Below are positions 54,301-63,450 of a DNA stretch of 64,000 nt, one piece after another. Source of the stretch: Candidatus Sericytochromatia bacterium S15B-MN24 CBMW_12 (GTDB lineage Bacteria > Cyanobacteriota > Sericytochromatia > S15B-MN24 > UBA4093); contig DAZV01000045.1 of assembly GCA_002083825.1 (NCBI GenBank), forward strand, positions 1 through 64,000, in the 5' to 3' direction. The position numbers were made by a program, and so were the translations under genes. Under the pieces are notes generated by a model. It saw only the letters and a program-made list of their open reading frames with translations. It was not told where the DNA came from and did not search any database. The first letter of the stretch is position 1. Each line of letters starts with the position of its first letter.

Positions 54301-57300
54301 GCGCGCAGTAACCCGCCAGCACGCGGAGCCGGTCGTCCGGCATGCGGCGCAGGGCGCGTTGTGCATGGTCTCCGGCGTTGAGGAAATCCCCCCGGCTCTG
54401 GGCGAACCGCGCCAGCGCCGCGTGCGCGTTCGGCTCCTCGGGATCGGCTGCGAGCGCCCTCGCGAAGAGCTGCTCGGCTTCTTCCTCCGCGCCCCCCGTC
54501 ATCAGGATTTCAGCCAGTCTCACGCTCGAACGGGAGCCGGAATCCAGCGGCACGAGCTGCCGCAAGTACCTCTCGACGGCCTCCATGTCCTCTCGGCCCT
54601 CGGCGTCCCTGACCAGTCCTTCCAGCGCCTCGATATCCGCCGGGGCATGGTCCAGCACCTCGCTCCAGAATCGCCGGGCGTCCTCGCCATCCGCTCGGCG
54701 CGCCAGCTCGCGCGCCGCGCGAAGAACCAGGACGGCGGCGTCGGGTTCGTCCGAGCGCAGGAGCCGATGCGCGGCCTCGTGGGCTGCCGAGAAATCCCCC
54801 GCGGCCAGTCCCATTTCGGCCAGGGCCCGCCATGCCGGCAAGTGGTCGTACTGGTTGGCGAGGGTCAGGTAGATAGCTTTGGCTTCGTTGGGCTGGCGAC
54901 ATGCCTGCAGCGTGCCCGCGAGCTCGAAGAGGGTTTCCGGCGCCGGCTCGTGCTTGACCAGGGTGAAGAGCGGGGCCAGGGCCTCGTCGGGACGGCCGGC
55001 TGCCAGGCGATCATCGGCGATCGCCCGCAAGGCCCCCAGGTGATCCGGAGCCAGCCGCAACAGCCGCTTCCAGCCCTCCAGCGCCTCCGCTCCCCGCAAG
55101 CCACCTGCGACGTGCTCCGCGCATTCCACGGCCAGCTCGCGGATCGTCGCGTCCTCCTCGAGAAGCAGGGCCTGCTCCAGAAGACCCAAGGCCTCCGCCG
55201 GCGAGGCTTGAAGCTTCAGCCCCGCCAATACTTTCAAGGCATCCTGGTTCGAGGGATCCTGATCCAGGACGGCGATCAGGGCCGCTTCGGCGGCCGGAGC
55301 ATCCCCCACCTCGATCAGAAGGGCCGCGAGCCGCGCCATGAGCCCCAAATCGTCGGGCTTGAGCGCCAGCGCCAGCTCGAGCGCCTTCCGGGCTCCACGC
55401 TGGTTGCCGGTCGCCCCGCAGGTGTCCGCAAGGCTCAGCAAGACGCTCACGTCGTCGGGCTGAACGCGATGCAGCTGAACGAGGATTCGCGCCGCGGTCG
55501 CCATGTCCCCCTGAACCCGCGCCAGACTGGCGGCCATGCGGAGCGCTTCGGTGTCCGACGGCTCCCACTTCAGGACGGCCATCCACCATTTCTGCTGCTC
55601 CTCGGGTGCGCCCGAGCGGCGGGCGAGATGCCGCGCCGATTCGCGCACTCGTTCCTGCCCCAACGGATCCCCCGGAACGAGCTCCAGGAGGCGCTGCGCC
55701 CAGGTGCCCGACGCCTCGTATCTTTCGGCCTCCCAGTTCAGATCCAGGAGCGTGGAAACCGTCTCGAGGCCTTGATCGCCCAGCTGATAAGCGGCTTGAA
55801 ATGCTTCCAGGGCTGCGGTGCGATCACCGAGTCGGACCAGCGACCGCCCGTGTCCCGCATGGACGCTCGCGAGCTCCGGCACGAGCTCCTGCAGGCGCGA
55901 GTAGACTTCCCTCGCCGCATCGAAGGCTCCCGCCTCCAGGCTTTTGCCGGCCCAGGCCTCGAGGGTCTCGACTTCGCCGAGCGCAAAGGCCCGCTCCACC
56001 CAGTCCCCTGCGCCCTCTGCGGAGCGTTCCCGCAGCTGGCGGCGAACCAGAAGGCGTCGCGCGTCGCGCAGCGAAGGCTCCGGCGCCAGTTCGTCGAGTT
56101 CTCCCAGAACCTGCCATTCCTCGTCCGTCGCCGCTTGACCGCGGGCGAGTTCGAGCCGCAACCTCAGCGCCTCGACGCTCGGCGCATGGCCTGCCTCATG
56201 CCGTTCCAGCCAGCGCCGTGACGCCGCGAGATCCCCGCCCCGCAGGGCGAGATTGGCCAGCGGGAGGAAGGCTTCCGCGCGATCGCCCGCTGCGGCGATC
56301 ATCAGCAGCGATTCGGCCTCCTCGCCGCTTCTCGAGCGGGCCATTCCCAGCACCAGGGCGGCGTCCGGGTCCGTGGGACGGGTAGCCAGGACGTCCGGGG
56401 CATGAAGCGCTTGCTCCGCCGCGTCTCCCGAAGCGAGGGCATGCCGGAAGAGCGCGTCGTGGGCTTCGGGATCGCGAGGCTCCAACCTCACGCGCTCCTG
56501 CCAGTAGGGAATGGCCGCATCCCCCACGGCAGAGGCTATCAACAGGTCGAGCGCCTCACGATCCAGGCGCTTTGCCGCCTCGTCTCGCTCCACCCAGGCC
56601 TTCAGAGCGTCCCTGGCCGTCAGGGCCGCGCCGTTGGCGAGGCAAGCCTCGGCGAAAAGCAGATCGGTCCGCTTGCCCGGCGCCAGTTGACATGCGCGTT
56701 CCAGAAGTTTTTGCGCCGAAACGCTATCTCCCGCTTCCATCGTGAGCCTGGCCAACGCCACGAAAGCCTCGGGGTGCTGGGCCTGCGCGGCCTGGGCGTA
56801 AGCTTTGCGCGCGTCGTCAAGCTGATCCTGGCTTTCGAGCGACAGCGCCAGGGCCATGGAGACTTCCGGCGAGCTGGTCCCCAGGGAGATGAGCCGGCGG
56901 GTGAGCGCGTTCGCGCGTTCGGAATCGCCGCGCGCGCGGTAGTAGCCCGACAGGGCGGCGAGGGCCGCGTCGTGGTCGGGATCGAGACCCCGCAGCTTTT
57001 CCCAAAAGACGGCGGCTGCTTCCGGGTCGCCCGTCTCCTGGGCAATGGCTTCCAGGCAGGCTTTCGCGACGTCGAGGAGCGTCGGATCGGGATCATGCGC
57101 GAGCAGGATTTCCAGGTGGGGCCAGGCCTCGCGGGGGATTCCCTCCTCCATGGCCCAGTCGGCCCGCAGGCGGCGCGCGTCGGGGCGCGCGCCTTCGCGG
57201 GCGAGCCATTCCTCCAGCACGCGCTTGGCTTCGCGCCGATCGATGCGCCCCAGTGCCTGGACGGCTTCCAGCGAGCCGGAGGCAGCCAGGTTTACGAGGG

Positions 57301-60154
57301 TTCTGGCGGCTTCCTCGGTCTTGCCGAGCGACCTCAGAATTTCAGCCGTCAGCCGGAGCGTCTCGCGGTCCTCCGGTGCCAGGCCCAGGGCACGGTGGGC
57401 GAAGGCCAGGGCGGATTCGGGGGCTCCCGCCTCGAGACGGATGGAGGCCATCGCGCGGTGCGCCTCCAGGCTCCGGGGTTCGAGCTTCAGAACTTCTTCC
57501 CACCAAGGCTGCGCCGCCTGGCTTGGGCTGGCCTGAATGAGCCGGCGAAGGCAAGTCAGGGCCTCGTCCCTGACTGCGGGAGCCTCGGGGGTTTGCAGCA
57601 GGCGCTTGAACATGACCCAAGCGTCGCCGGCTTTGCCCTCGGCGAGCGTGACCTTGGCGAGCCCCGCCATGGCCTTCGAGTTCCCGCGACTCATGCCGAC
57701 GGCCCGACCGAAGAACCCTCGTGCCTGCTGGGTTTCCCCAGCGAGCAGGGAAAGGTCTGCTTGGATGAGCACGCCCTCGAGACGTTCGCGCGCCTCCTTG
57801 CTGTGTGCGAGCAACTGGCGCGCATCGTCGAGTCGGCCCGCATCCAGGTTCTCGCGCGCGAGCCAGAGGGCCGCGGCGGGGTCGCTGGGCTCGATCGCGA
57901 CGATCTCGTGATAATGCCGGCTGGCGTCCTCCAGCCTTCCCACTTCGACCGAATGCCGGGCCAGCTCGCTCAGGGCCTCCAGGTTGTGCGGATCGATCGC
58001 GAGCAGTTCCTTCCACCATGCGAGCGCAATCTCCCCGTAGTAGCTTTCGGCCAGGCGTTTGAGGCATGTCCGGGCCTGCTCCAGGGCTGCCGCATGGGCG
58101 GGATCGGTGGCCAGAACCTTGTGGATGAATTCCCAGGCGGTCTCGTCATCCGACCGGTCGATGGCCTGGCGGGCGGACTCGAGCAGGACGGGAATCTCGT
58201 CGTGGGTGATCTCGAAGAGTCGCTGACTCCAGGTCAGCGAGGCGTCATCGTCGCCCATCCCCGCGGCCACCTCGGCCATGCCTTGAAGGGCCCGGAGATG
58301 GTCGGGGTTTTGCGCGAGAATGGTGTCGAAAAGCGCTCCGGCTTCCGAAAAACGCCCCTCCGAGAGCTCGAAGCCGGCCAGGGTGAGGGCGGTCTCCTCG
58401 TCTTCCGGATGGCGGCGCAGGTAATCGCGCATGGTCTGAGCCGCGCCTGCGAGGTCGCCGGCCGCGAGCTGCGCATCCGACATTCGCTTGAGTTCGGGGG
58501 ATTGCGGATGAAAGTGAAGGTGAAGCTTCCACCAGCCCAGGGCCTTGGCGTAGTCTCCGCTTTCTTGCAGCTTGAGGGCGATCTGGCTGGTCACTTCGCC
58601 CGCGAGTTTCAGGATTTCGGGTCCGGGGACTTCGGGCGGGGTCGGCTTGAGAAGCGGCTCGAGTTCTTGCCAGGCCCGGTTGGCCCGCCCCATGGCGAGG
58701 CTGAGCCGGACCAGATGCAGCCGGGCGAAGACCGGATCCGCCGAGTGGGCCATGAGCCCGGACAGGGCGGCATGCGCGCCATCGGGACGTCCGGCCTTCA
58801 GCCAGGCATCGATCAGCCCCTGGAGGCGCGGTGCGTCCAGGGTTTCCGGGGGATACAGCGCCAGGATCTCGGCGAGTTCCCGGGGGCGTTCCAGCGTTCG
58901 ATACAGGTCTTCCAGGGCGTTCAGGGCCTGGTTGTCTCCGCTGCGACACATCAGGAGGCGTCGCCACCAGGTGGCGGACGCTCGAGGATCTAGGAGCTCG
59001 CCGGCGAGCTGGCGGGCGAGGGGTCGGGCGAACTCGGCGCCCAGTTCTTTGGCGCGCTCGGCGATTTCCGGATGGTTCAGGAGGGGTTCGAGGAGGCCCC
59101 ACCCCTCCTCGCTCCGCCCTTCGCCGAAACAGGCGCGGATGAGCAGCAGCTCGGCGTCGGGCGGCAGATCCGGCTGGGCGCTCAGGAGCTGACGGGCGAT
59201 GCCGGGTTGCTGGTCGAGCAGAGCGAGGGCAGCGGCGGCCCGACGGATGTCGAGGGCCTCGGGTCGATCTGCGAGGGCCTGCTGATAGAGGGCGAGAGCT
59301 TCGGCGGTCCGGTTGATTGCCCCGAGCGCTTGTCCGAGTTTCAGGATGACGTCGGGGCTCGAGCTCTGGGATGCCTGGGATTGCAGCAGCCGGATGAGAT
59401 CCATGATGCGGCTCTGGCTGTGGTAACTTTGCTCGAGTGCTCGTGCGGCCTCGGGATCGCCGGGCTGCAGGCCTTGCAAGCGCTCCCACCAGCGGATCGC
59501 TGCGGCGCCTTCGTGGCGATGGGCTTGTTCGCGGCAGAGGGTTATCAGGCGGGCTTGAAGATCCGGCGCGTCCGGTTGCCGGATGGTGACCTCCGCGTAG
59601 GCGGTCCAGGCGCCCTCGCCGTCTCCCGAGCGTCCGAGGGCTTCGGCCAGCCGTAGATGGGCCCGAACATCGTGGCTTGCGAGTCGAACGTCTTCTCTCA
59701 GCCTCTCGACGCCATTCAGCTCTTGCTCGCGCAGGGCCTCGCGGTGCCCGGGAAGCTCGGCGTCGGTTTTTTTGGGGCCGGCTTTCCGGCTTCCGGTCTG
59801 GGAAGATAACCAGGCCTGAAGCTTGTCCAGGGGAAGATCCTCGGGAGCCAGTGCCACTAGCTGATCGAGGGCCCTCTGGGCCTCTGCGAACTTTCGCGAG
59901 CCGGCCAGGGCGCGGACCAGGCTGAACATGGCCTTGGGCTGATCCGGCTGGTTTTCGAGCAGTTGGCGGTACTGGGCGATCGCCCCTTCGAAATCGCCCA
60001 TCTCGGCGAGGACGGCGCCGAGGCTCAGGCGGGCGGAATCCAGACGTGCGTCTAGCGCGAGGGCCTGTTGGTAAGCATCTCGCGCCTGGGGGTACTCGCC
60101 TTGCTGCTGATGAGCGAGACCGGCATTCTGGAGCGTGAGCGCCTTCGGGTGCAT
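51347..60154 (-). CDS. Giant TPR-repeat protein (about 2,935 residues)
   Basis: A single open frame of about 8.8 kb made almost entirely of tetratricopeptide repeats in tandem (34-residue helix pairs, e.g. GEYPQARDAYQQALALDA, ALASFNQALGMDPEHADAHA), with some 70-80 units by length. A Lys/Ala-rich break occurs near 140 (SSQTGSRKAGPKKT). No signal peptide, membrane segment or enzyme domain is visible, so it is probably a cytoplasmic scaffold. I chose ATG at 60154 (MHPKALTLQ), with GTGAGG upstream. An extra 20-codon extension looks like leader. The last units (about 2,850-2,935) are the most regular. Partners are unknown. Long antisense frames over it are coding shadows. Confidence 0.85.
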   Translation of the reverse strand: MHPKALTLQNAGLAHQQQGEYPQARDAYQQALALDARLDSARLSLGAVLAEMGDFEGAIAQYRQLLENQPDQPKAMFSLVRALAGSRKFAEAQRALDQLVALAPEDLPLDKLQAWLSSQTGSRKAGPKKTDAELPGHREALREQELNGVERLREDVRLASHDVRAHLRLAEALGRSGDGEGAWTAYAEVTIRQPDAPDLQARLITLCREQAHRHEGAAAIRWWERLQGLQPGDPEAARALEQSYHSQSRIMDLIRLLQSQASQSSSPDVILKLGQALGAINRTAEALALYQQALADRPEALDIRRAAAALALLDQQPGIARQLLSAQPDLPPDAELLLIRACFGEGRSEEGWGLLEPLLNHPEIAERAKELGAEFARPLARQLAGELLDPRASATWWRRLLMCRSGDNQALNALEDLYRTLERPRELAEILALYPPETLDAPRLQGLIDAWLKAGRPDGAHAALSGLMAHSADPVFARLHLVRLSLAMGRANRAWQELEPLLKPTPPEVPGPEILKLAGEVTSQIALKLQESGDYAKALGWWKLHLHFHPQSPELKRMSDAQLAAGDLAGAAQTMRDYLRRHPEDEETALTLAGFELSEGRFSEAGALFDTILAQNPDHLRALQGMAEVAAGMGDDDASLTWSQRLFEITHDEIPVLLESARQAIDRSDDETAWEFIHKVLATDPAHAAALEQARTCLKRLAESYYGEIALAWWKELLAIDPHNLEALSELARHSVEVGRLEDASRHYHEIVAIEPSDPAAALWLARENLDAGRLDDARQLLAHSKEARERLEGVLIQADLSLLAGETQQARGFFGRAVGMSRGNSKAMAGLAKVTLAEGKAGDAWVMFKRLLQTPEAPAVRDEALTCLRRLIQASPSQAAQPWWEEVLKLEPRSLEAHRAMASIRLEAGAPESALAFAHRALGLAPEDRETLRLTAEILRSLGKTEEAARTLVNLAASGSLEAVQALGRIDRREAKRVLEEWLAREGARPDARRLRADWAMEEGIPREAWPHLEILLAHDPDPTLLDVAKACLEAIAQETGDPEAAAVFWEKLRGLDPDHDAALAALSGYYRARGDSERANALTRRLISLGTSSPEVSMALALSLESQDQLDDARKAYAQAAQAQHPEAFVALARLTMEAGDSVSAQKLLERACQLAPGKRTDLLFAEACLANGAALTARDALKAWVERDEAAKRLDREALDLLIASAVGDAAIPYWQERVRLEPRDPEAHDALFRHALASGDAAEQALHAPDVLATRPTDPDAALVLGMARSRSGEEAESLLMIAAAGDRAEAFLPLANLALRGGDLAASRRWLERHEAGHAPSVEALRLRLELARGQAATDEEWQVLGELDELAPEPSLRDARRLLVRRQLRERSAEGAGDWVERAFALGEVETLEAWAGKSLEAGAFDAAREVYSRLQELVPELASVHAGHGRSLVRLGDRTAALEAFQAAYQLGDQGLETVSTLLDLNWEAERYEASGTWAQRLLELVPGDPLGQERVRESARHLARRSGAPEEQQKWWMAVLKWEPSDTEALRMAASLARVQGDMATAARILVQLHRVQPDDVSVLLSLADTCGATGNQRGARKALELALALKPDDLGLMARLAALLIEVGDAPAAEAALIAVLDQDPSNQDALKVLAGLKLQASPAEALGLLEQALLLEEDATIRELAVECAEHVAGGLRGAEALEGWKRLLRLAPDHLGALRAIADDRLAAGRPDEALAPLFTLVKHEPAPETLFELAGTLQACRQPNEAKAIYLTLANQYDHLPAWRALAEMGLAAGDFSAAHEAAHRLLRSDEPDAAVLVLRAARELARRADGEDARRFWSEVLDHAPADIEALEGLVRDAEGREDMEAVERYLRQLVPLDSGSRSSVRLAEILMTGGAEEEAEQLFARALAADPEEPNAHAALARFAQSRGDFLNAGDHAQRALRRMPDDRLRVLAGYCARQLAEASRLKREVDQAFLFADLWAAYAGKTLDWRRFRAELARDAGRSEMAIALYLGILVSHPEALEDALSLTRCYQDPRQARFLLEGLLDDRPNAAAAHALAMLALDEGDSDEAIAFWVRALEQAPSNAALWRRLADCYRRNARYPEACEAFSQLAELVPADPTMLKAWGNAALSGTLWEEARVPFGRLVEISRDPAVMLTLAEVAAALDDHPEAWRWSQILLEEETPPDEAEAIATTAARALAIAASDEKALDWWERYLELAPEDVDAHLSKSRILKSENRLEEAAETLRHALELAPSDGMLLRELADCHRLLGDLASAEDALQNALHEDPRDAEALFSLAEMAWERGEIQRVWELGQQLLGLNNRNPQAQGLIARCAKLLAEEASAQGDWENAILYWELLLSFDIDEETALRSLSQAYVSAGRLAEAVGIQREVVRLFPEDPDRRFRLGEIAVLGGFWDEARTTFLELREADPQHVPTHHALASVALALDDLEAAEGHFLDALARDHQDLKARIGLARLYMGDRPKQAWDVLKPAASEPPVKGEVASLAYQALEELAEEALASERHGDAVDLHREAVALDPQGQDPASRLWRRKLATSLVKAGRKPEAVRELVALLESDPTDVDASFLLGSIHRQSSDLESACRVFERILDLKPSHVEARIALAEIDWEISDLDGAWSHVQEALQVQPTHDAGKNLFRKLAMAFADRSQQDGDLAEAVQWWNLVWHQDQRDLDTLRKMARAHIALGQLTAAADCYAFALDVDPKDLETAHILADIHRQRGDLKAAEKPLLRIVALDPRHAPSLRALLTLARDRNNAPEALKRAYDLMDVEPDDPQSLFIMAWAHQQMLERRAALEACKELVAIEPQHAEGLHLMGQIARDLGDYDLAKKALTTALYIRPCATYYHTMGTVYGSMGYAEEALASFNQALGMDPEHADAHADLGLGLVRIRQVDKAKPHLQKAFNLIPKDTERSLAIQCAMDLT

Positions 60155-60359
60155 GGACCTCACATAAATTAAAGATAGCTCGGTTATGTTACCCAAGGGC
60201 TTCCGCTTTGTCAAACCCCCTGGGCTGAAGTAGAATCATGATCAGAAGCGCGCGTCGACGCTGTCTCGGGCTCACCGGCCTCCTGCCGAGCCCCGTGTTT
60301 GCAGGTATGCCTGCCAACACGCGAGACTCGAAGGGCGTGAGCGCTGTTGGGAGGGCGAT

Positions 60360-61298
60360 GTGGACCGTGCCAATCGGATGATCTACCACGCCATGAAGGG
60401 CCTGCAATCCCTCGCGACGGCCCTTCCTCGCCGCTTGGCCCTGCGAGCCGGAGTGGCTTTCGCCGACGCCCTCTACGGCGTTTACCGCCTCAGTCCCTAT
60501 CGGGACTTCATCTTCGGCAACATCCGCAAGGCTTATCCGGAGCCCCCCGCGGGCGAGACTCCCCACCCGGAGCGACTCACCGACGGCCAGGCCCATCGCC
60601 TGGCCCGAGCACACCTGCGCAACCTCCTCAAGTCGATCGTCGAGTTGCTGCGCTTCGGCGTCATCGACCGCGACCGCCTGGATAACCTCGTCTCCTGGGA
60701 AGGTCGCGAGCACCTGGACCGTCTCAAGGCCGAGGGAAGAGGCGTCGTCGTCGTGAGCGCCCACTTCGGAAACTGGGAACTCATGGCCGCCTCGCTGGCC
60801 GCAACCGGACTGCCGGTCCACGTCCTCGTCCAGGTTCCGAGCAAGGATGCCTTCGGACAGCTCTTCATCGAGGCCCGCGAGCGCGTCGGCGTGAAGACCT
60901 ACGCCAACCAGGGCCCCGCGTCCATTCGCCCCGTCCTGCGCGCCCTCAAGCGCGGCGAAGCGCTCGCCATCTTGATCGACCAGCATGGCGAAAGCCGGGA
61001 TGCGATCGCCACCTTGTTCGGACGCCCCGTCTCCGTCCCCATGGGAGCCTTCTTCTTCGCCGAGAAGACCGGAGCGGCCATTCTTCCGGTCTTCTGCGTC
61101 CGGAGGCCCGACGATCGCCATGTGATCCACGTCGAGCCGGAACTCGAACCCCTGAATTCCCCCCAAGAGAACGCGCGCCGCCTTTACGGCATCCTCGAAA
61201 CCTACCTCCGGCGCTACCCCGAGCTGTGGCTCTGGGCCCATAACCGCTGGGAACGCGAATCGGAGCTGAAGACGGCCGGCGAGACGGTGCCCGCATGA
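60360..61298 (+). CDS. LpxL/HtrB-family lipid acyltransferase
   Basis: A 312-residue inner-membrane acyltransferase of the lipid A / lysophospholipid group. The catalytic H-x4-E is in VSAHFGNWELM. Later family blocks are ILIDQHGE, GAAILPVFCVRR and the C-terminal PELWLWAHNRWE, typical of LpxL/LpxM. An amphipathic N-terminal helix replaces a full membrane segment. With the lpt genes it supports an LPS-type outer membrane. GTG at 60360 follows GGGAGGG. It is the first gene of a three-gene operon, its stop overlapping the next ATG by 4 bp. Confidence 0.88.
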   Translation: MDRANRMIYHAMKGLQSLATALPRRLALRAGVAFADALYGVYRLSPYRDFIFGNIRKAYPEPPAGETPHPERLTDGQAHRLARAHLRNLLKSIVELLRFGVIDRDRLDNLVSWEGREHLDRLKAEGRGVVVVSAHFGNWELMAASLAATGLPVHVLVQVPSKDAFGQLFIEARERVGVKTYANQGPASIRPVLRALKRGEALAILIDQHGESRDAIATLFGRPVSVPMGAFFFAEKTGAAILPVFCVRRPDDRHVIHVEPELEPLNSPQENARRLYGILETYLRRYPELWLWAHNRWERESELKTAGETVPA

Positions 61299-62269
61299 CC
61301 TGGCGCATGGTCCTCGCGTTGACCATGGGCCTCGTGGCGCTCGCCTCCGCAGGAGCCGCCGCGGCGATGGCAAGCACCGTCGCCACGGCGAGCCCCAGGT
61401 CGGGAGCCATGGGAACCAGTAACGTGCTGGCGGTCTACCCGGATCGAATGGTCGTGATCGATCCGTCGAGCCCCGATGACTGGGGCGTGATTCCGGTGCC
61501 GGGGATGGTTCATTCAGCCATCTGGCTGATGGAAAGGCACCTGCTTCTCGTCCACTTGCCCGCTCAAAGGGCCATGGCCGTGATCGACGTGCGCCCGGAT
61601 TCGGTGACGCGCTACCGGGCGGTCGCCACCTACCACTCCCCGGAGTTCGCCGACGTTTCCCTGCGATTCGCGCTGTCGGGAGGGCGTGTCTACCTCGCGC
61701 GCGATCGCACGGCCGTCGTCATTTTCGACCCCGCGTCGCTGGTCGCCAAGATCGGTTTGTACGCGGTGGATTTCCTCCCCCTCGTCTACTCCTCCGCCAC
61801 CAGGGCGATACTTTCCGACCGGATCGTTTCCCTGGATGAGGGCCAACTCACCGTGGAATCGACCCGCCCCCGGGCGGGAGAGCTGGCGGCGCCACGCTTC
61901 GTGCGCTTGCCGTATCGCCCCGTCGGCATGCTCCCGCAGCGAGCGGGCGGCATGCTCTTCCTGTCCTGCCGAGCCGATGACGGCTCGGGGCGTATCCTGG
62001 TCCTCGACCCAGGCACCTTGGAGATCGTCGAGGAGGTTCCCGTTCCTCATGACATCACGTCGATGGCCTGGCTCGACGATGGGCGACTCTGCGTTCTCAG
62101 CGCGCGAGAGAGCCGATTTGCGATTCTCGAACTCGCGACTTGGACCTGGAGCCGCGTTTGGACCCCCGCCATTCCGGGGCGGCCGATCCGGCTGCTGTCG
62201 GCGGCTTCGCCTCCGCTTCCCGAGGGGGAGCGCGACGGGGTGGCCTTCGGAGAGGTATTCGAGCCATGA
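61295..62269 (+). CDS. Exported beta-propeller-like protein
   Basis: A 324-residue protein with a signal peptide (residues 1-27, ending in an Ala-rich cut site). The mature part has repeated strands of the type VLAVYPDRMVVIDPSS, AMAVIDVRPDSV, TAVVIFDPASLVAK and RILVLDPGTLEIVEEV, as in YVTN/quinoprotein-like propellers. The substrate is unknown. Overlaps on both sides (ATGA) tie it to the acyltransferase and the next lipoprotein. Confidence 0.65.
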   Translation: MTWRMVLALTMGLVALASAGAAAAMASTVATASPRSGAMGTSNVLAVYPDRMVVIDPSSPDDWGVIPVPGMVHSAIWLMERHLLLVHLPAQRAMAVIDVRPDSVTRYRAVATYHSPEFADVSLRFALSGGRVYLARDRTAVVIFDPASLVAKIGLYAVDFLPLVYSSATRAILSDRIVSLDEGQLTVESTRPRAGELAAPRFVRLPYRPVGMLPQRAGGMLFLSCRADDGSGRILVLDPGTLEIVEEVPVPHDITSMAWLDDGRLCVLSARESRFAILELATWTWSRVWTPAIPGRPIRLLSAASPPLPEGERDGVAFGEVFEP

Positions 62270-63450
62270 AGCGCATATTCGTGGGCTTGGCCCTCTTGGT
62301 CTCCGCTTGCGCGGCCTTCGAGGAGGGAACTCCTACGGCGCGACTGCAGGGCGAGGTGCGAGCGTGGCCGGATGGCACCCTGGTGCCCGGTGCCTTGGTT
62401 CGCGTCAAGGATCGGGAGGTCAAGACGGATGCCCGGGGGACTTACGAGATCGAGAGTCTGGGAGAGCGAGTTTCGGTCGAGGTTTCGGTCCCCCCGCCCA
62501 AGGATGGGGCGCATCCCTCAGCGGCACTCGCTCCCCGTGTGAGGGAACTGGCGCTGGTGCTGGGCGAAACGCGCCAGCTCGACCTGTGGCTGGCGCCGTC
62601 GAGCGGTTCGATCGACCCGAAGATCCTTTTTGAACGCGGAGGGGCGGTCTGGGAAGCCGATGCCCTGGGGACCCACCAGCGGGTGCTGACGGAAGATCTA
62701 CCAGGCACCCAAGTCTCCCCCTCGTGGGTCGATCTGGGACGCCAGTTCGCCTTCATTCTGCGGCAGCCGAACCGGACGCATGTCTGGATCCGCTCGACGG
62801 AGCCGACCGGTCCCCTGGAGCCGTCCTCACGGTACCTCGCTCAACTGCCCGACTCGGCCTCGGAGCTACGCTACAACGCGGCAGGCAAGCGATTCTCCTA
62901 CACGGTTGCCGTGAGGAGCGCCCATCTGGGGATGGGAACGGAGATTCGAGAGCTGGATGCCTACTCGGGCGCCAAGCGGGACCTGGTGGGCGGATCGGGG
63001 ATCGCGGCGAATCCGACCTTCTCGCCCGATGGCACTCAGCTCGCCTGGGCGCGCCGCCTGGCGACGGGAACGTGGCAGATCTGGGTCTCGGGGCCGCGGG
63101 GGGAGTCGGCGCGCGCCCTCCTGGCGGCGGGGAACTGCCTGGATCCGGCCTGGTCGCCGTCCGGCCGGCAGATGGCCTACGCATCCAACCTCGAGGGGGC
63201 GATGGATATCTACTTCACCAGCGTCGAACTGGTCGGATCCTCGCGGCCGGGGGGCATTCGATTGACTCGCTCCCCGAAAGGCGGGTTCTGCCGACGCCCG
63301 GTCTGGGGCCGAGACGGGGAGATCCTCTTCGAGAGCAACTTCCATCCAACGACCGGCAAGCTCCAGCCCGCGGTGGATCTCTATGCCGTCAAGGTTTCCA
63401 ACGGGCGGATCCGGCAGGTCCTGGTGGATGGCCGATCGGCGGACTGGTAG
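62266..63450 (+). CDS. Lipoprotein with carboxypeptidase-regulatory and TolB-like propeller domains
   Basis: A 394-residue lipoprotein (signal LALLVSACAAFEEG; the Cys is the lipidation site). About 25-105 is a carboxypeptidase regulatory-like beta-sandwich (LQGEVRAWPDGTLVPGALVR, then TDARGTYEIES). About 120-390 has TolB/WD40-type repeats: NPTFSPDGTQLAWAR, DPAWSPSGRQMAYAS and RPVWGRDGEILFES. It starts inside the end of the preceding gene (ATGA). It is probably a periplasmic or outer-membrane recognition protein. Its role with the acyltransferase is unclear. Confidence 0.75.
   Translation: MKRIFVGLALLVSACAAFEEGTPTARLQGEVRAWPDGTLVPGALVRVKDREVKTDARGTYEIESLGERVSVEVSVPPPKDGAHPSAALAPRVRELALVLGETRQLDLWLAPSSGSIDPKILFERGGAVWEADALGTHQRVLTEDLPGTQVSPSWVDLGRQFAFILRQPNRTHVWIRSTEPTGPLEPSSRYLAQLPDSASELRYNAAGKRFSYTVAVRSAHLGMGTEIRELDAYSGAKRDLVGGSGIAANPTFSPDGTQLAWARRLATGTWQIWVSGPRGESARALLAAGNCLDPAWSPSGRQMAYASNLEGAMDIYFTSVELVGSSRPGGIRLTRSPKGGFCRRPVWGRDGEILFESNFHPTTGKLQPAVDLYAVKVSNGRIRQVLVDGRSADW

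Noticed and set aside
51296-56221. A 1,641-codon open frame antisense to the giant TPR gene
   Set aside because: Composition is that of a shadow frame in high-GC DNA (Arg/Gly/Val/Pro-rich, no domains), while the other strand has regular TPR units throughout.
56402-58993. An 863-codon open frame antisense to the giant TPR gene
   Set aside because: The same reasoning as for the 1,641-codon frame: it lies opposite clear TPR coding sequence and has no recognisable motif.
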